From: Cellulomonas sp. KRMCY2 | GTDB lineage: Bacteria; Actinomycetota; Actinomycetes; Actinomycetales; Cellulomonadaceae | Direction of reading: 5' to 3' | DNA: 64,000 nt | NCBI RefSeq assembly: GCF_000526515.1 | Contig: NZ_JAGF01000001.1 | Coordinates: forward strand, 744,001 to 808,000 | In this document: positions 28,395-37,046 of the stretch, in pieces | Numbering within the stretch: the first letter of the stretch is position 1 | Layout of the letters: every line of letters starts with the position of its first letter | Notes under the pieces: generated by a model | Seen by the model: the letters and a program-made list of their open reading frames with translations, nothing else | Told to the model about the DNA's origin: nothing | The model's database searches: none | Made by a program: the position numbers and the translations under genes

Positions 28395-28655
28395 TCAGCG
28401 CGGCAGGTCGATGAGCCGCGGGATGCCGGGCGGCGCCGCGGCGGACAGCTCGAGGTACTTGGCCTCCGCGCGGTGCAGCCGCACGTGCTCGTCGAGGGTC
28501 CAGGTCGGGCCGTTGCGGAGCACGGTGCCGCACGAGCACTCGAGCCAGACGGTGCCGTCCGGGTCGGACTGCAGCGTCCCGACCGTGTAGTGGGTGGACC
28601 GCGCGCGGGCCTTCGCGTCGCGCAGCGCGGCGCTCACGGGCTCTTCGATGCTCAC
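28395..28655 (-). CDS. small conserved-looking protein with CxC and HxxxH
   Basis: An 86-residue reading frame with strongly G/C third positions. WLECSCGTVLRNG followed by DEHVRLHRAE gives Cys-x-Cys and His-x3-His, a possible metal site. No named family is recognised. The GTG at 28655 (MSIEEPVSAALRD) has only a weak GGTGG upstream. Confidence 0.55.
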   Translation of the reverse strand: MSIEEPVSAALRDAKARARSTHYTVGTLQSDPDGTVWLECSCGTVLRNGPTWTLDEHVRLHRAEAKYLELSAAAPPGIPRLIDLPR

Positions 28656-28912
28656 GCCACCAGTGTGGACCACGCCACCCGCCGGCCGTGCTCCCGCGGG
28701 GTGACGCGGCAGCCCGGCCCGAGCCCGCCGGACCACGACACCGCCCCTGAGCCGGCGGCTCCACGGTTCAGGGACAACCCAGGGGAAGCCCGGATACCCC
28801 CGACGGCTCCGCGGCGCGAGGCTCGGAGTGCCGGCCCGCAAGGCATCGAGCCGGGATCGAGCCGGCACCGAGCACACCCCGCCCACGCATCGACCATCGG
28901 ACAGGAACCACC

Positions 28913-29623
28913 ATGCTCCGCAGGACCCCGACCCTCGTCCTGACCGCTGTCGCAGCGAGCGCAGCCCTCGCAGGCTGCGGCGGCGTCGCCATCGGCACCG
29001 GCGACCTGGTGACCCAGGACCGTGAGATCACGGCCGTCACGGCCGTCACGCTCGCCACGGCCGGACGGCTCACCGTGAGCACCGGCGACGAGCCGGGCCT
29101 GACCGTGACCGCAGGTGAGCAGGTGATCGACCGGCTGACCAGCGAGGTCCGCGACGGCGTCCTGGTGCTCGACCTGCCGGGACGGTGGGTCAACCTCGGC
29201 CCGATCGAGTACGACCTGGTCCTGCCGCGGGTCGAGCGCATCGCCGTGGACGGCGCCGGGGACGTCCGCGGGGAGGTCGCGCCGACCGATGCGTTCGAGC
29301 TGACCATCGAGGGTGCGGCCGACGTCGACCTGGACGGGCTGGACGTCGACGATCTCACGGTCCGGATCGACGGCACCGGCACTGTCACCCTGACCGGGAC
29401 CGCCGACAGCCAGGACGTCCGCCTGGACGGTGCCGGGAGCTACTCGGCCGTCGACCTCGAGACCCGCGAGGCCGTCGTCGCCCTCTCCGGGGTCGGCGAG
29501 GTCGAGGTGCACGTGACGGAGCTGCTCGACGCCCAGATCGATGGTGCGGGCCGGATCGGCTACCGCGGCGACCCGGAGGTGACCCGCAGCATCGACGGGG
29601 TGGGCAGCATCAGCGGAGCGTGA
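28913..29623 (+). CDS. DUF2807 (GIN-domain) lipoprotein
   Basis: A 236-residue lipoprotein. The signal peptide ends SAALAGCGG with the lipobox Cys at residue 22. The rest is the DUF2807 beta-helix: repeated Gly-Ala/Gly-Thr turns such as VDGAGDVRGE, IEGAADVDLDGL, IDGTGTVTLTGT and LDGAGSYSAVDL. These domains sit outside the membrane; no enzymatic role is known. AGGAA precedes the ATG. Confidence 0.9.
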   Translation: MLRRTPTLVLTAVAASAALAGCGGVAIGTGDLVTQDREITAVTAVTLATAGRLTVSTGDEPGLTVTAGEQVIDRLTSEVRDGVLVLDLPGRWVNLGPIEYDLVLPRVERIAVDGAGDVRGEVAPTDAFELTIEGAADVDLDGLDVDDLTVRIDGTGTVTLTGTADSQDVRLDGAGSYSAVDLETREAVVALSGVGEVEVHVTELLDAQIDGAGRIGYRGDPEVTRSIDGVGSISGA

Positions 29624-29666
29624 CGCAGGTCCGACCGGTGGAGCCGCCGGTTCACCTGAACCGGCG

Positions 29667-30704
29667 TCAGCCGACCCGACCCGCTGCCGCGCGGTAGTCG
29701 GCGAGCACCTCGTCGACGACCCGGGCCGTGCGCAGTGCGCTCGTCCCCGTGCTCGGGCACTCGCCGCGGCCCAGCAGGGCATCGACGACGGTCTGGATCA
29801 GCGGGAGCTGCACGGTGGCCGGGTAGGGCGCCTCGACGAGCCGCTCACCGGCGGCAGTGGTCAGCCGCAACGGCTCCTGCCCGAAGGACGAGAACAGCAG
29901 GGAGCCGCCGGTCCCGACGACCTCGACCTCGTCGACACGGGTCGCCGCGTCGAAGCACCAGGTGCCGACGCCCTGCACGCCGGAGGCGAAGGTGAACGCG
30001 GCCGTCACGACGTCCTCGGCCGGGTAGTGCCCGCCCCGGTTGCCGGCCGTCCCGCTGACCTGGGTCACCGGACCGAGCAGATGGTCGAGCAGGTCGAGGG
30101 TGTGCGAGCCCAGGTCGACGAACAGCCCGCCACCCGAGATCTCGGGCAGCACCCGCCACGGCAGGTGGTCCGGCTGCCACCTGCCGGGCGGGCTCTGGGT
30201 GCGGACGGCGACCGTGCGCAGCTCGCCGATCGCGCCGCCGTCCAACAGGTCCTTGACGGTCACGAAACGCGGCATCGCGCGCCGGTAGTAGGCCACGAAG
30301 AGCGGCACCCCGGCCGCATCGCACGCGTCGATCATGTCCTGGCACTCGACGGCGGTCCGCGCCATCGGCTTCTCGACATAGACCGGCTTGCCCGCTGCGG
30401 CCGCCCGCAGGGCGTGCTCCCGGTGGGAGTCCGGCGGGGTGGCGACGTACACCGCGTCGACGTCGGGGTCGGCCACCAGGGCGTCGGCGTCGTCGTACCA
30501 CCGAGGGACGCCGTGCCGGCGCGCGTAGTCGGCCGCCTTCGCACCGTCGCGCCGCATGACCGCGACAAGCTGTGAACCGTCGGCCTGCTGGAAGCCGGGT
30601 CCGCTCTTGGCCTCGGTGACGTCGCCGACGCCGACGATCCCCCACCGCACCACCGAACGGTCCGCGGTCGGTGGGCCCGTCGTCGGCTGCGCTGTCGTGG
30701 TCAC
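29667..30704 (-). CDS. Gfo/Idh/MocA-family oxidoreductase
   Basis: A 345-residue NAD(P)-dependent oxidoreductase. VRWGIVGVGDVTEAK (about residues 18-32) is the Rossmann glycine-rich loop, VYVATPPDSHREHALRAAAAGKPVYVEKPMA contains the family EKP motif, and the C-terminal alpha/beta domain holds GGGLFVDLGSHTLDLLDHLLG with the catalytic-site Asp/His. It probably acts on a sugar or inositol derivative. Its GTG overlaps the TGA of the upstream gene (GTGA), so the two are co-translated. Confidence 0.9.
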   Translation of the reverse strand: MTTTAQPTTGPPTADRSVVRWGIVGVGDVTEAKSGPGFQQADGSQLVAVMRRDGAKAADYARRHGVPRWYDDADALVADPDVDAVYVATPPDSHREHALRAAAAGKPVYVEKPMARTAVECQDMIDACDAAGVPLFVAYYRRAMPRFVTVKDLLDGGAIGELRTVAVRTQSPPGRWQPDHLPWRVLPEISGGGLFVDLGSHTLDLLDHLLGPVTQVSGTAGNRGGHYPAEDVVTAAFTFASGVQGVGTWCFDAATRVDEVEVVGTGGSLLFSSFGQEPLRLTTAAGERLVEAPYPATVQLPLIQTVVDALLGRGECPSTGTSALRTARVVDEVLADYRAAAGRVG

Positions 30705-31639
30705 CCGCGCGACGGTACCGTCGCGCCGAGCAACGCCGCCTCGGTGTCCGAGCCGGCCGGCACGAGGAGGTCGACAGACGCCGCCGCGAGGTGCAGGCTG
30801 ACCACCCGCACTCCGGCGTACCTGTCGTGGTCGCGGGCCGTCACGCCGTCGAGCCGGGACCGCGGGACGACCGTCCGGGCCACCGAGCTCACCGGCCGAC
30901 GTCCGCGCACCAGCGCGTTCTTGCGGTGCACGACCTGGATCTCGCGGTCGTCGCCACAGACCACTGCCGCCTGCAACGTCATCGGCCAGAGCCTGTGCAT
31001 GATCGTGAGCGCCACGCCCGCCACACCCGGTTCGGCCACGGGGACCACGACGCGCCGCCGATGGGTCGCCAGGACCTGTCCCGCCGGGTCGTGGGCGAGC
31101 AGCCCGCGTTGGGTCGTGACCAGCGCGACGTCGGACTCGCCGAGCTCGAGCAGGGCGAGCGGGGGTGCCATCGCGGCCCTCGACCCGCGAACGGCCTCGT
31201 CGGCCGGCGGCAGGTAGCGCTCCCTGAGCAGCTCGATGAGCTGTTCGATGACGTCGTGCGACGAGCCGTTGTAGCTGACTGTCAGGGGGCCTCGGGCCGC
31301 GGCGTCGGAGCCCGCCGCCGCCGTGTGCAGGACGAGTCGGCCCTCGAGCATGTCGAGCCTGAACTGGATCGCGAGGATCTGGTCGTACGGGACCACCCGC
31401 GTCGCGTGTCCCCCGGCGCCGCGGCTCAGGATCGTCAGCGCGTCCTGGCCGACCGCGATCAGGTGGTCGTAGAGGTCCATCGAGGGGTCGGCGTCGCGGC
31501 GCAGGATGTCCCGCGGGACCTTGAGCACGAGCGTCGCCGACGCGAGGTCGAGGGGATGGTCCCGGTAGAGCCGCGGGACGTCCTCCGGCGTGCGCACCTC
31601 GTGGATCCACGGACCGAAGGCGTCGTACTCGCTGGTCAT
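30701..31639 (-). CDS. unrecognised 312-residue protein coupled to an oxidoreductase
   Basis: A 312-residue soluble protein beginning MTSEYDAFGPWIHEVRTPEDVP. It has two similar-looking strand-rich halves (one around ALTILSRGAGGHATRVVPYDQILAIQ, the other around QIQVV-like HRKNALVRGRR), possibly PH-like folds, but no named domain is recognised. It is the first gene of a two-gene operon with the Gfo/Idh oxidoreductase, overlapping it by four bases. Confidence 0.6.
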   Translation of the reverse strand: MTSEYDAFGPWIHEVRTPEDVPRLYRDHPLDLASATLVLKVPRDILRRDADPSMDLYDHLIAVGQDALTILSRGAGGHATRVVPYDQILAIQFRLDMLEGRLVLHTAAAGSDAAARGPLTVSYNGSSHDVIEQLIELLRERYLPPADEAVRGSRAAMAPPLALLELGESDVALVTTQRGLLAHDPAGQVLATHRRRVVVPVAEPGVAGVALTIMHRLWPMTLQAAVVCGDDREIQVVHRKNALVRGRRPVSSVARTVVPRSRLDGVTARDHDRYAGVRVVSLHLAAASVDLLVPAGSDTEAALLGATVPSRG

Positions 31640-31726
31640 GCTCCGACGCTACGCCGGGTGCCATCGTGCGGCGAGCGGGCCCCGGGGACGAGCCGATGGT
31701 CGCGGCCTCGGCCTCGGCCTCGGGGG

Positions 31727-32383
31727 TCAGTCGACCCGCACGTCGAGCCCGAGACCCTCCACCACCTCGACCGCCTGGGCGAGCGTGATGATCGCGCCGC
31801 GCAGGTCGACGGTGAGCGGGTCGATCCCGACCAGGGTGCTGCCACGCAGGTCGCAGCCGCTCAGGTCCGCACCGTCGAGGGTGGCCCCGGACAGGTCGAC
31901 CTCGCGCAGCGTCCCGTCGTGGCAGCGCAGACCGGCCAGGTCGGCCTCGCGCATCCGGGGGCCGACGACTGTCGCCGACGTCAGGTCGGCCCGTGCGAGA
32001 CCGACGAAGGACCAGTTGCCGCCGGTCACCCGGGTGATGTCGAAGGCGCACGAGTCGAACACGGAGCCGATGAGCTTGCACCGCTCGAACCGCGCGTCGA
32101 AGAAGCTGCACCGGGTGAAGGTGCAGTTCGTGAAGGCCGCATCGGTGTGCACCGAGACGTTGAAGCGCACGTTGCTGAAGGTGCACTCCTCGAAGAGGCC
32201 ACCGGTGTCGGTCACCTCGGTCAGGTCGACGTCGACGAAGGCGACCCGGCGGTACTGCACGCCGGAGAGGTCGCGCCCGTACCAGTCCTCGCCGACCACC
32301 CTGCTGGTCGTGGGCTGCGCGGGCGGGCCGTACCGGCGTTCAGCCACGGCGCTGGGCGAGGTCGACAGGGCGCACCGGCTCAT
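31727..32383 (-). CDS. pentapeptide-repeat protein
   Basis: A 218-residue protein with an A(D/N)LxX-type right-handed quadrilateral beta-helix from about residue 40 to 200: CTFSNVRFNVSV, CTFTRCSFFDARFERCKL, ADLTSATV, READLAGLRC, VDLSGATLDGADLSGCDLRG. Cytosolic proteins of this class can mimic DNA (MfpA/Qnr) or serve other roles; nothing here fixes the function. The ATG at 32383 is directly preceded by GGGAGG, too close for an ideal site; GTG 32347 is an alternative. Confidence 0.88.
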   Translation of the reverse strand: MSRCALSTSPSAVAERRYGPPAQPTTSRVVGEDWYGRDLSGVQYRRVAFVDVDLTEVTDTGGLFEECTFSNVRFNVSVHTDAAFTNCTFTRCSFFDARFERCKLIGSVFDSCAFDITRVTGGNWSFVGLARADLTSATVVGPRMREADLAGLRCHDGTLREVDLSGATLDGADLSGCDLRGSTLVGIDPLTVDLRGAIITLAQAVEVVEGLGLDVRVD

Positions 32384-32428
32384 CCTCCCATCGCTGCCGC
32401 ACGCCGCACCCAGTCCATGGCCGGCAGC

Positions 32429-32758
32429 TCAGTCGATGGCCCGCAGCGCCCACACGATGAGCGCCGCGTCCATCCCCAGGCCGATCAGCCACCACGGCGT
32501 GAAGGTCAGGACCATGAGGAGTGCGGAGACGCCCGCTCCGACGACGACGGCCCACGGCCACCACCCGACGCCGGCCAGGTGCGTGACGCCTGCGACCACC
32601 AGGACCACCGTCGCGGCGACCGCCAGGACGATCGTCAGCGGGCGGATCTCGCCGAGCAGCCACGAGTGCCCGACGCGGGGCGCGTCGTCGGCCGTGCGCG
32701 CACCTGTCGGGCGTGCGCGCCGACGTCGAACGTGCGCGCACCTGTCGGGCGTGCGCAC
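32429..32758 (-). CDS. small membrane protein with repeat-encoded N-terminus
   Basis: A 109-residue frame whose last 70 residues form three hydrophobic segments (LTIVLAVAATVVLVVAGVTHL, WWPWAVVVGAGVSALLMVL, WWLIGLGMDAALIVWALRA). The only start codon in frame before the first helix is the GTG at 32758, which would place two copies of a 26-bp direct repeat inside the Arg-rich N-terminus. A non-standard start nearer GHSWLLGEIRP is possible. No family is recognised. Confidence 0.5.
   Translation of the reverse strand: MRTPDRCAHVRRRRARPTGARTADDAPRVGHSWLLGEIRPLTIVLAVAATVVLVVAGVTHLAGVGWWPWAVVVGAGVSALLMVLTFTPWWLIGLGMDAALIVWALRAID
32693..32756. repeat. 26-bp direct repeat, 38-bp period
   Basis: CGTGCGCGCACCTGTCGGGC plus six bases occurs at 32693-32718 and again at 32731-32756. 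It lies between divergent genes, so it may be regulatory as well as part of the minus-strand frame. Confidence 0.85.
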
Positions 32759-32778
32759 GGCCGTCGTAGCCTCGAGCC

Positions 32779-33051
32779 ATGTGCCGCAACATCCACGTCC
32801 TGTACAACATCGAGCCCGCCACGACCGATGACGAGGTGCACGCTGCCGCCCTGCAGTACGTCCGCAAGGTCAGCGGGACCACCAGACCGTCCCAGGCCAA
32901 CCGCGAGGCGTTCGACCGCGCGGTCCACGAGGTCGCCCACGCGACGCAGCACCTGCTCGAGTCCCTGGTCACGGCTGCGCCGCCCAAGGATCGCGAGGTC
33001 GAGGCCGCCAAGGCGCGGGCCCGCAGCGCACAGCGCTTCGCGTCCGCCTGA
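32779..33051 (+). CDS. DUF2277-family protein
   Basis: A 90-residue protein beginning MCRNIHVLYNIEPATTDDEV, continuing HAAALQYVRKVSGTTRPSQANREAF; this closely fits the small conserved DUF2277 family (Cys2 and the KVSG-x2-(K/R)PS motif). Its function is unknown. Confidence 0.88.
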   Translation: MCRNIHVLYNIEPATTDDEVHAAALQYVRKVSGTTRPSQANREAFDRAVHEVAHATQHLLESLVTAAPPKDREVEAAKARARSAQRFASA

Positions 33052-33130
33052 CCGACTTTCTTCGGCGGCTTCCGGAATCCGTCGCCGGTTGCGGTTCCGC
33101 GCAGGCCGAAACGGGAGGACACTGGTAGCA

Positions 33131-33367
33131 ATGTCCTCCCCATCAACCGGCAAGCGCCGGTACCTCGCGACCAGTCCCTTCAACGCTGCTCGAGAACGCG
33201 CCAACATCAAGGCCGAGGCGATCCCGGTCGGCGCTCGGGTCTCGCACGACCGCCACGGCCTCGGCCGGGTCGTCGCCCTCGACGGCGAGGTGGCAGTCAT
33301 CGTCGACTTCGGCGGTGGCGAGATCCTGCGCGTCGCTCTCGACAGCCCTCGCCTCGAGCGTCTCTGA
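33131..33367 (+). CDS. small SH3/Tudor-like domain protein
   Basis: A 78-residue protein. RVSHDRHGLGRVVALDGEVAVIVDFGGGEILRV resembles the C-terminal Tudor-like domain of UvrD/PcrA helicases, which binds RNA polymerase, and small CarD-like folds. The N-terminal half is basic (KRRYLATSPFNAARERANIKAE). GGGAGG lies about 12 bases upstream of the ATG. Whether it binds RNA polymerase is inference from the fold resemblance only. Confidence 0.7.
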   Translation: MSSPSTGKRRYLATSPFNAARERANIKAEAIPVGARVSHDRHGLGRVVALDGEVAVIVDFGGGEILRVALDSPRLERL

Positions 33368-33680
33368 CCCTCGGGGTTCTGCGACCTTCGAGCTGGAGAC
33401 CCTCTCCGGTCTCCGGGCGACGAACGCTTCCGGCGTTCGCGGGTCCTCGGCGTCGGCGCTCCCGGCGCCTCGAGCGCCTCTCGACGTCGAGAGGCCGTCG
33501 ACAGGGCCGTCGAGAGACCGTCGAGAGGCAGCGACCCGGCAGGCGCCTAAGGCACCTCAGACCTGGTCCGCACGACGCCGGTCCGACCAACCGGTCAACT
33601 GACCGATCCGCTCCCCCGTGCCTCACGTGCACGGTAGGGATCACGCAGGCAGCACGCCTCGTGTGACCAGGGAGCACAGC
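33368..33680. other. gene-free stretch with hairpins and a perfect palindrome
   Basis: A 313-bp stretch. CGAACGC/GCGTTCG (33421-33439) is a hairpin about 55 bp after the preceding stop and may be its terminator. GCCTCTCGACGTCGAGAGGC (33476-33495) is a perfect 20-bp palindrome followed by GTCGAGAG-type repeats to 33527. No gene is seen. Confidence 0.55.
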
Positions 33681-33863
33681 ATGAGCATCATGTGGGGACC
33701 GGCCCTCGACGCCGAGATGGCCTACCGGGCCGAGCAGATCAGAGCAGCGGCCGTGCCCGGGCCCGCCGCTGGACCCGGCGCCCGAGCAGGGTCGCACGCC
33801 ACACCGTCCCGTCCCTCGCGACGGCGCCGGCCATGGTCCCGGACGCTGTCCCGGACGTCGTGA
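33681..33863 (+). CDS. possible small protein (60 aa)
   Basis: ATG at 33681 with GGGAG six bases upstream opens a 60-codon frame beginning MSIMWGPALDAEMAYRAEQI, which resembles the short helical openings of many small actinobacterial proteins; the rest is Pro/Arg/Ser-rich and looks disordered. No family is recognised. Confidence 0.4.
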   Translation: MSIMWGPALDAEMAYRAEQIRAAAVPGPAAGPGARAGSHATPSRPSRRRRPWSRTLSRTS

Positions 33864-33954
33864 CGGGCGAGGCGCCGATCGAGGTACCGGCCGGCGCGGG
33901 CCCGACCCGCACCGAGCCTTCCGGGCGTCAGTGGGCGCTGTCAGGATCGGGGGC

Positions 33955-36900
33955 ATGGCCCGCAGCCCGATGACGACACCCTTCGTCGCCCGAGAAGCCG
34001 AGATCGCCGCCTTCGACGATGCCCTGGTGCGCGCAGCGGCCGGTCAGCCGTCGGCCGTCCTGCTCGGGGCGGACGCCGGCGTCGGCAAGACGCGACTCGT
34101 CACCGAGGCCGCCGCCGGGGCCGCCACGGCCGGTGCGACGGCGATCACCGTGCACTGCGTCGACCTGGGCGAGGTCGGCCTGCCCTACCTGCCGTTCGCC
34201 GAGGCGATCGCCCAGCTCCGCGCGCTGCCCGCGATGGCGGACGTGGTCGAGCGGGTGGTCGAGGCACGGCCGGCCCTGGCGCGGCTGCTGCCCGGCTCGT
34301 CGGTCGCCCAGGTCGCCGGTGAGGACACCGGCGGCCGCCTGCAGATCTTCGACGGCATCGCCACCCTGCTGGCCGCGGTCGGCCGTCCGGGTGCACCGCT
34401 CGTCCTGATCATCGAGGACCTGCACTGGGCGGACTCGTCGAGCCGCGACGTGCTGCGCTTCCTGGTCGCCCGCCTGCGGGACGAGCACCTGCTCCTGATC
34501 GGTACCTACCGCACCGACGACCTGCACCGGCGGCACCCGCTCCGACCGGTCCTCGCCGAGCTGTGGCGCCACCCCCGGGTCGAGCGGATGGACCTGATGC
34601 CGTTCACCGACGACGAGCTGCGCCGGTTCGCCGCGGCCGTCCTGGGCGAACCGCCGGACGAGGCGTCGTACCGCAGCGTGCTCGAGAGGTCGGAGGGCAA
34701 CGCGTACTTCGCCGAGGAGCTGCTGGAGGGAGGCGGCGACGGCGAGGCCCTGCCCTGGACCCTCGCAGATGTCCTGCGCGCACGGATCGAGCAGCTCGAC
34801 CCGCAGGTGCAGCACCTGCTGCGGATCGCCGCGGTGGCCGGACGACAGGTCGACGAGCCGCTGCTGCGCGCCGTCGCGCGCGCAGCGGAGGGCGGCGACG
34901 GCGGCAGCCCCTGGTTCGACGGGCCGGCCGCCTTCGACACGGCGCTCCGGGACGCGATCACCCACCACGCCCTGGTCGCCGAGGACGGACGCCTGGCCTT
35001 CCGGCACGCCCTGCTCGCCGAGGTCATCTACGCCGATCTCCTCCCGGGCGAGCAGACCGCCCTGCACCGCGCCTATCTCACGGCGATGAGTGCGGACCCG
35101 GCACTCGGCCCGGCCTCGAGCCTGGCCGTGCACGCCATGCGAGCACACGAGCTCCCGGCTGCGCTGCGCGCCTCGCACGACGCAGCGCTCAAGGCCGGAG
35201 TCGTCCTGGCCCCGGCCGAGGAGCTGCGCCACCTCGAGACGGTCCTGCGCCTGTGGGACGCCGTACCAGGCGCAGCCGACCTGCTCGGCCAGGACCGCGC
35301 CGCCGTCCTGCACCACGCCGCAGGAGCAGCGAGCAGGGCCGGTGAGCTCGACCGTGCCGTCGCTCTGGCGCGCGACGCCGTGCACGCGGCCGAGGCGGAC
35401 CCGGCGCGCGCGGCGACCCTGCGCACGGCCCTCGCGCGATACCTGCTGGGTACCGACCGGGGCGAGGACGCGCTGACCGAGTCGACCCGGGCGCTGGCCG
35501 ACCTGGCCCCGGACGCCCCGTCGGCGCACCGTGCCTGGGCGCTCGCCACGCATGCGCGCGCCCTGCTCGTCGCCGACCGGGACGACGAGGCGCGCGCGTG
35601 GGCCACCGAGACGATCGAGACCGCCCGGGCGGCGGGAGCCGCGGCCGCGGAGGCCGATGCGCTCGCGACCCTCGCCGTGCTGGTCGTCGACGACCCCGAC
35701 CACTCGGCCGAGCTCCTCGCGACGGCGCGCCTGCGCGCGCGGGAGGCGGGCGACCCGGTCACCGAGCAGCGCTGCGCGTACAACCTCGCGACGACGCTCT
35801 ACTACGCCGGCAGGCTCGCGGAGTGCGCCGCTGCGCTCGACTCCGTGGCCGAGCGCAGCCGGGAGACGGGTCTGGCCTGGAGCGAGTTCGGCCTGTCGGC
35901 CCACTTCTTCGTCGAGCTCGTCCGGTACACGCGGGGCGACCTGACCCGCCCGGAGCGGTCGATCGAGAGCCTGCCGGAGTCGCAGGCGATCCTCTTCGCC
36001 GCGGTCCGGCTCTACGCCGCCGTCGCACGCGGGGACGAGGACGTCATCGACCGCGGGCGCGCGCTCGAGACGTTCTGGCCCCTCGACGCGCAGGTCGCCC
36101 TGATCGCCGGTGGCTGCACGATCGACGCTCTGACCTGGGCGGCGGACCTCGATGCCGCCGTCGAGCTGGGCACCGGCCTGCTCGAGCACCTCGGCCGCAC
36201 CTGGTCCGACTACTTCCTCGGCGGGATCTGGCTGGCCGCCCTCGTCATCGCCGCCCTGGCCGACGGCGCCGCGCGGGACCGGCTCGTCGGCATCGACCCT
36301 GCGCTCAAGGAGCGGCGCGGCACCGAGCTCCTCGAGCACGCCGTCGCGACAGCAGAACGTGGGCGACCCCGCGGTGGGCGGCTCGGGCCCGAGGGTCGTG
36401 CCTGGCTGGCCCGGGCGCACGCCGAGCACAGCCGGCTGATCGGCGTGAACGACCCCGAGCTCTGGCGCACCGCGACCGAGACCTTCGGCTACGGGTATCG
36501 CTACGAGGAGGCCCGGAGCCGGTGGCGCTGGGCCCAGGCCCGGCTCGCGGCCGGCGACCGGCCCGGTGCTCAGGCGCAGGTGGCAGCAGCGGCGCGCGCA
36601 GCCGCCGAGATGGGGGCGGCGCCGCTGACCGCCGCGGTGCAGGCCCTCGCACGGCGCGGGCGGCTGGACGTCCCCGGATCGCGCAGCAGCGGCGTCGGGC
36701 TGCTGACCGAGCGGGAGTCGGAGGTCTTGGCGCTGGTGGCCGAGGGCCTGAGCAACCGGCAGATCGGCGAGCAGCTGTTCATCAGCGGCAAGACGGTCAG
36801 CGTCCACGTGTCGAACGTGCTCGCCAAGCTCGGGGTCGCGGGACGCACCGAGGCCGTGACCGTCGCCCACCGCCGGGGTCTGATCGCGGACGAGGCCTGA
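33955..36900 (+). CDS. large AAA ATPase / LuxR-type transcriptional regulator
   Basis: A 981-residue regulator of the LAL (MalT-like) class. The N-terminal ATPase has Walker A LLGADAGVGKTRL (about residues 33-45) and Walker B LVLIIEDLHWADSSS (about 148-162). Residues about 400-880 are helical and TPR-like. The C-terminal LuxR HTH is LLTERESEVLALVAEGLSNRQIGEQLF followed by GKTVSVHVSNVLAKLGV. Such proteins act as ATP-dependent activators responding to an unknown ligand. The ATG at 33955 (MARSPMTTPF) is chosen over an upstream GTG. Target genes are not evident. Confidence 0.92.
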   Translation: MARSPMTTPFVAREAEIAAFDDALVRAAAGQPSAVLLGADAGVGKTRLVTEAAAGAATAGATAITVHCVDLGEVGLPYLPFAEAIAQLRALPAMADVVERVVEARPALARLLPGSSVAQVAGEDTGGRLQIFDGIATLLAAVGRPGAPLVLIIEDLHWADSSSRDVLRFLVARLRDEHLLLIGTYRTDDLHRRHPLRPVLAELWRHPRVERMDLMPFTDDELRRFAAAVLGEPPDEASYRSVLERSEGNAYFAEELLEGGGDGEALPWTLADVLRARIEQLDPQVQHLLRIAAVAGRQVDEPLLRAVARAAEGGDGGSPWFDGPAAFDTALRDAITHHALVAEDGRLAFRHALLAEVIYADLLPGEQTALHRAYLTAMSADPALGPASSLAVHAMRAHELPAALRASHDAALKAGVVLAPAEELRHLETVLRLWDAVPGAADLLGQDRAAVLHHAAGAASRAGELDRAVALARDAVHAAEADPARAATLRTALARYLLGTDRGEDALTESTRALADLAPDAPSAHRAWALATHARALLVADRDDEARAWATETIETARAAGAAAAEADALATLAVLVVDDPDHSAELLATARLRAREAGDPVTEQRCAYNLATTLYYAGRLAECAAALDSVAERSRETGLAWSEFGLSAHFFVELVRYTRGDLTRPERSIESLPESQAILFAAVRLYAAVARGDEDVIDRGRALETFWPLDAQVALIAGGCTIDALTWAADLDAAVELGTGLLEHLGRTWSDYFLGGIWLAALVIAALADGAARDRLVGIDPALKERRGTELLEHAVATAERGRPRGGRLGPEGRAWLARAHAEHSRLIGVNDPELWRTATETFGYGYRYEEARSRWRWAQARLAAGDRPGAQAQVAAAARAAAEMGAAPLTAAVQALARRGRLDVPGSRSSGVGLLTERESEVLALVAEGLSNRQIGEQLFISGKTVSVHVSNVLAKLGVAGRTEAVTVAHRRGLIADEA

Positions 36901-36913
36901 GTCCCCGCCGCGC

Positions 36914-36998
36914 GGCCTGACCCCGGGCCACGGTCTGGCCCTGCGCCGCACGGTCTGACCCGGCGCCACGTGGCCTGACCCGGCGCCACGAGGCCTGA
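36914..36998. repeat. 20-bp intergenic tandem array
   Basis: Units starting GG(C/T)CTG(A/G)CCC begin at 36932, 36952 and 36972, with partial units at 36914 and 36992. The array starts 14 bp after the LuxR-gene stop and may act as its transcription end; the units are not strongly self-complementary. Confidence 0.7.
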
Positions 36999-37046
36999 GG
37001 TGAGCCAACCCTCGCCACGTCGCGACCGGCCGTCTACGGTGGCCCC

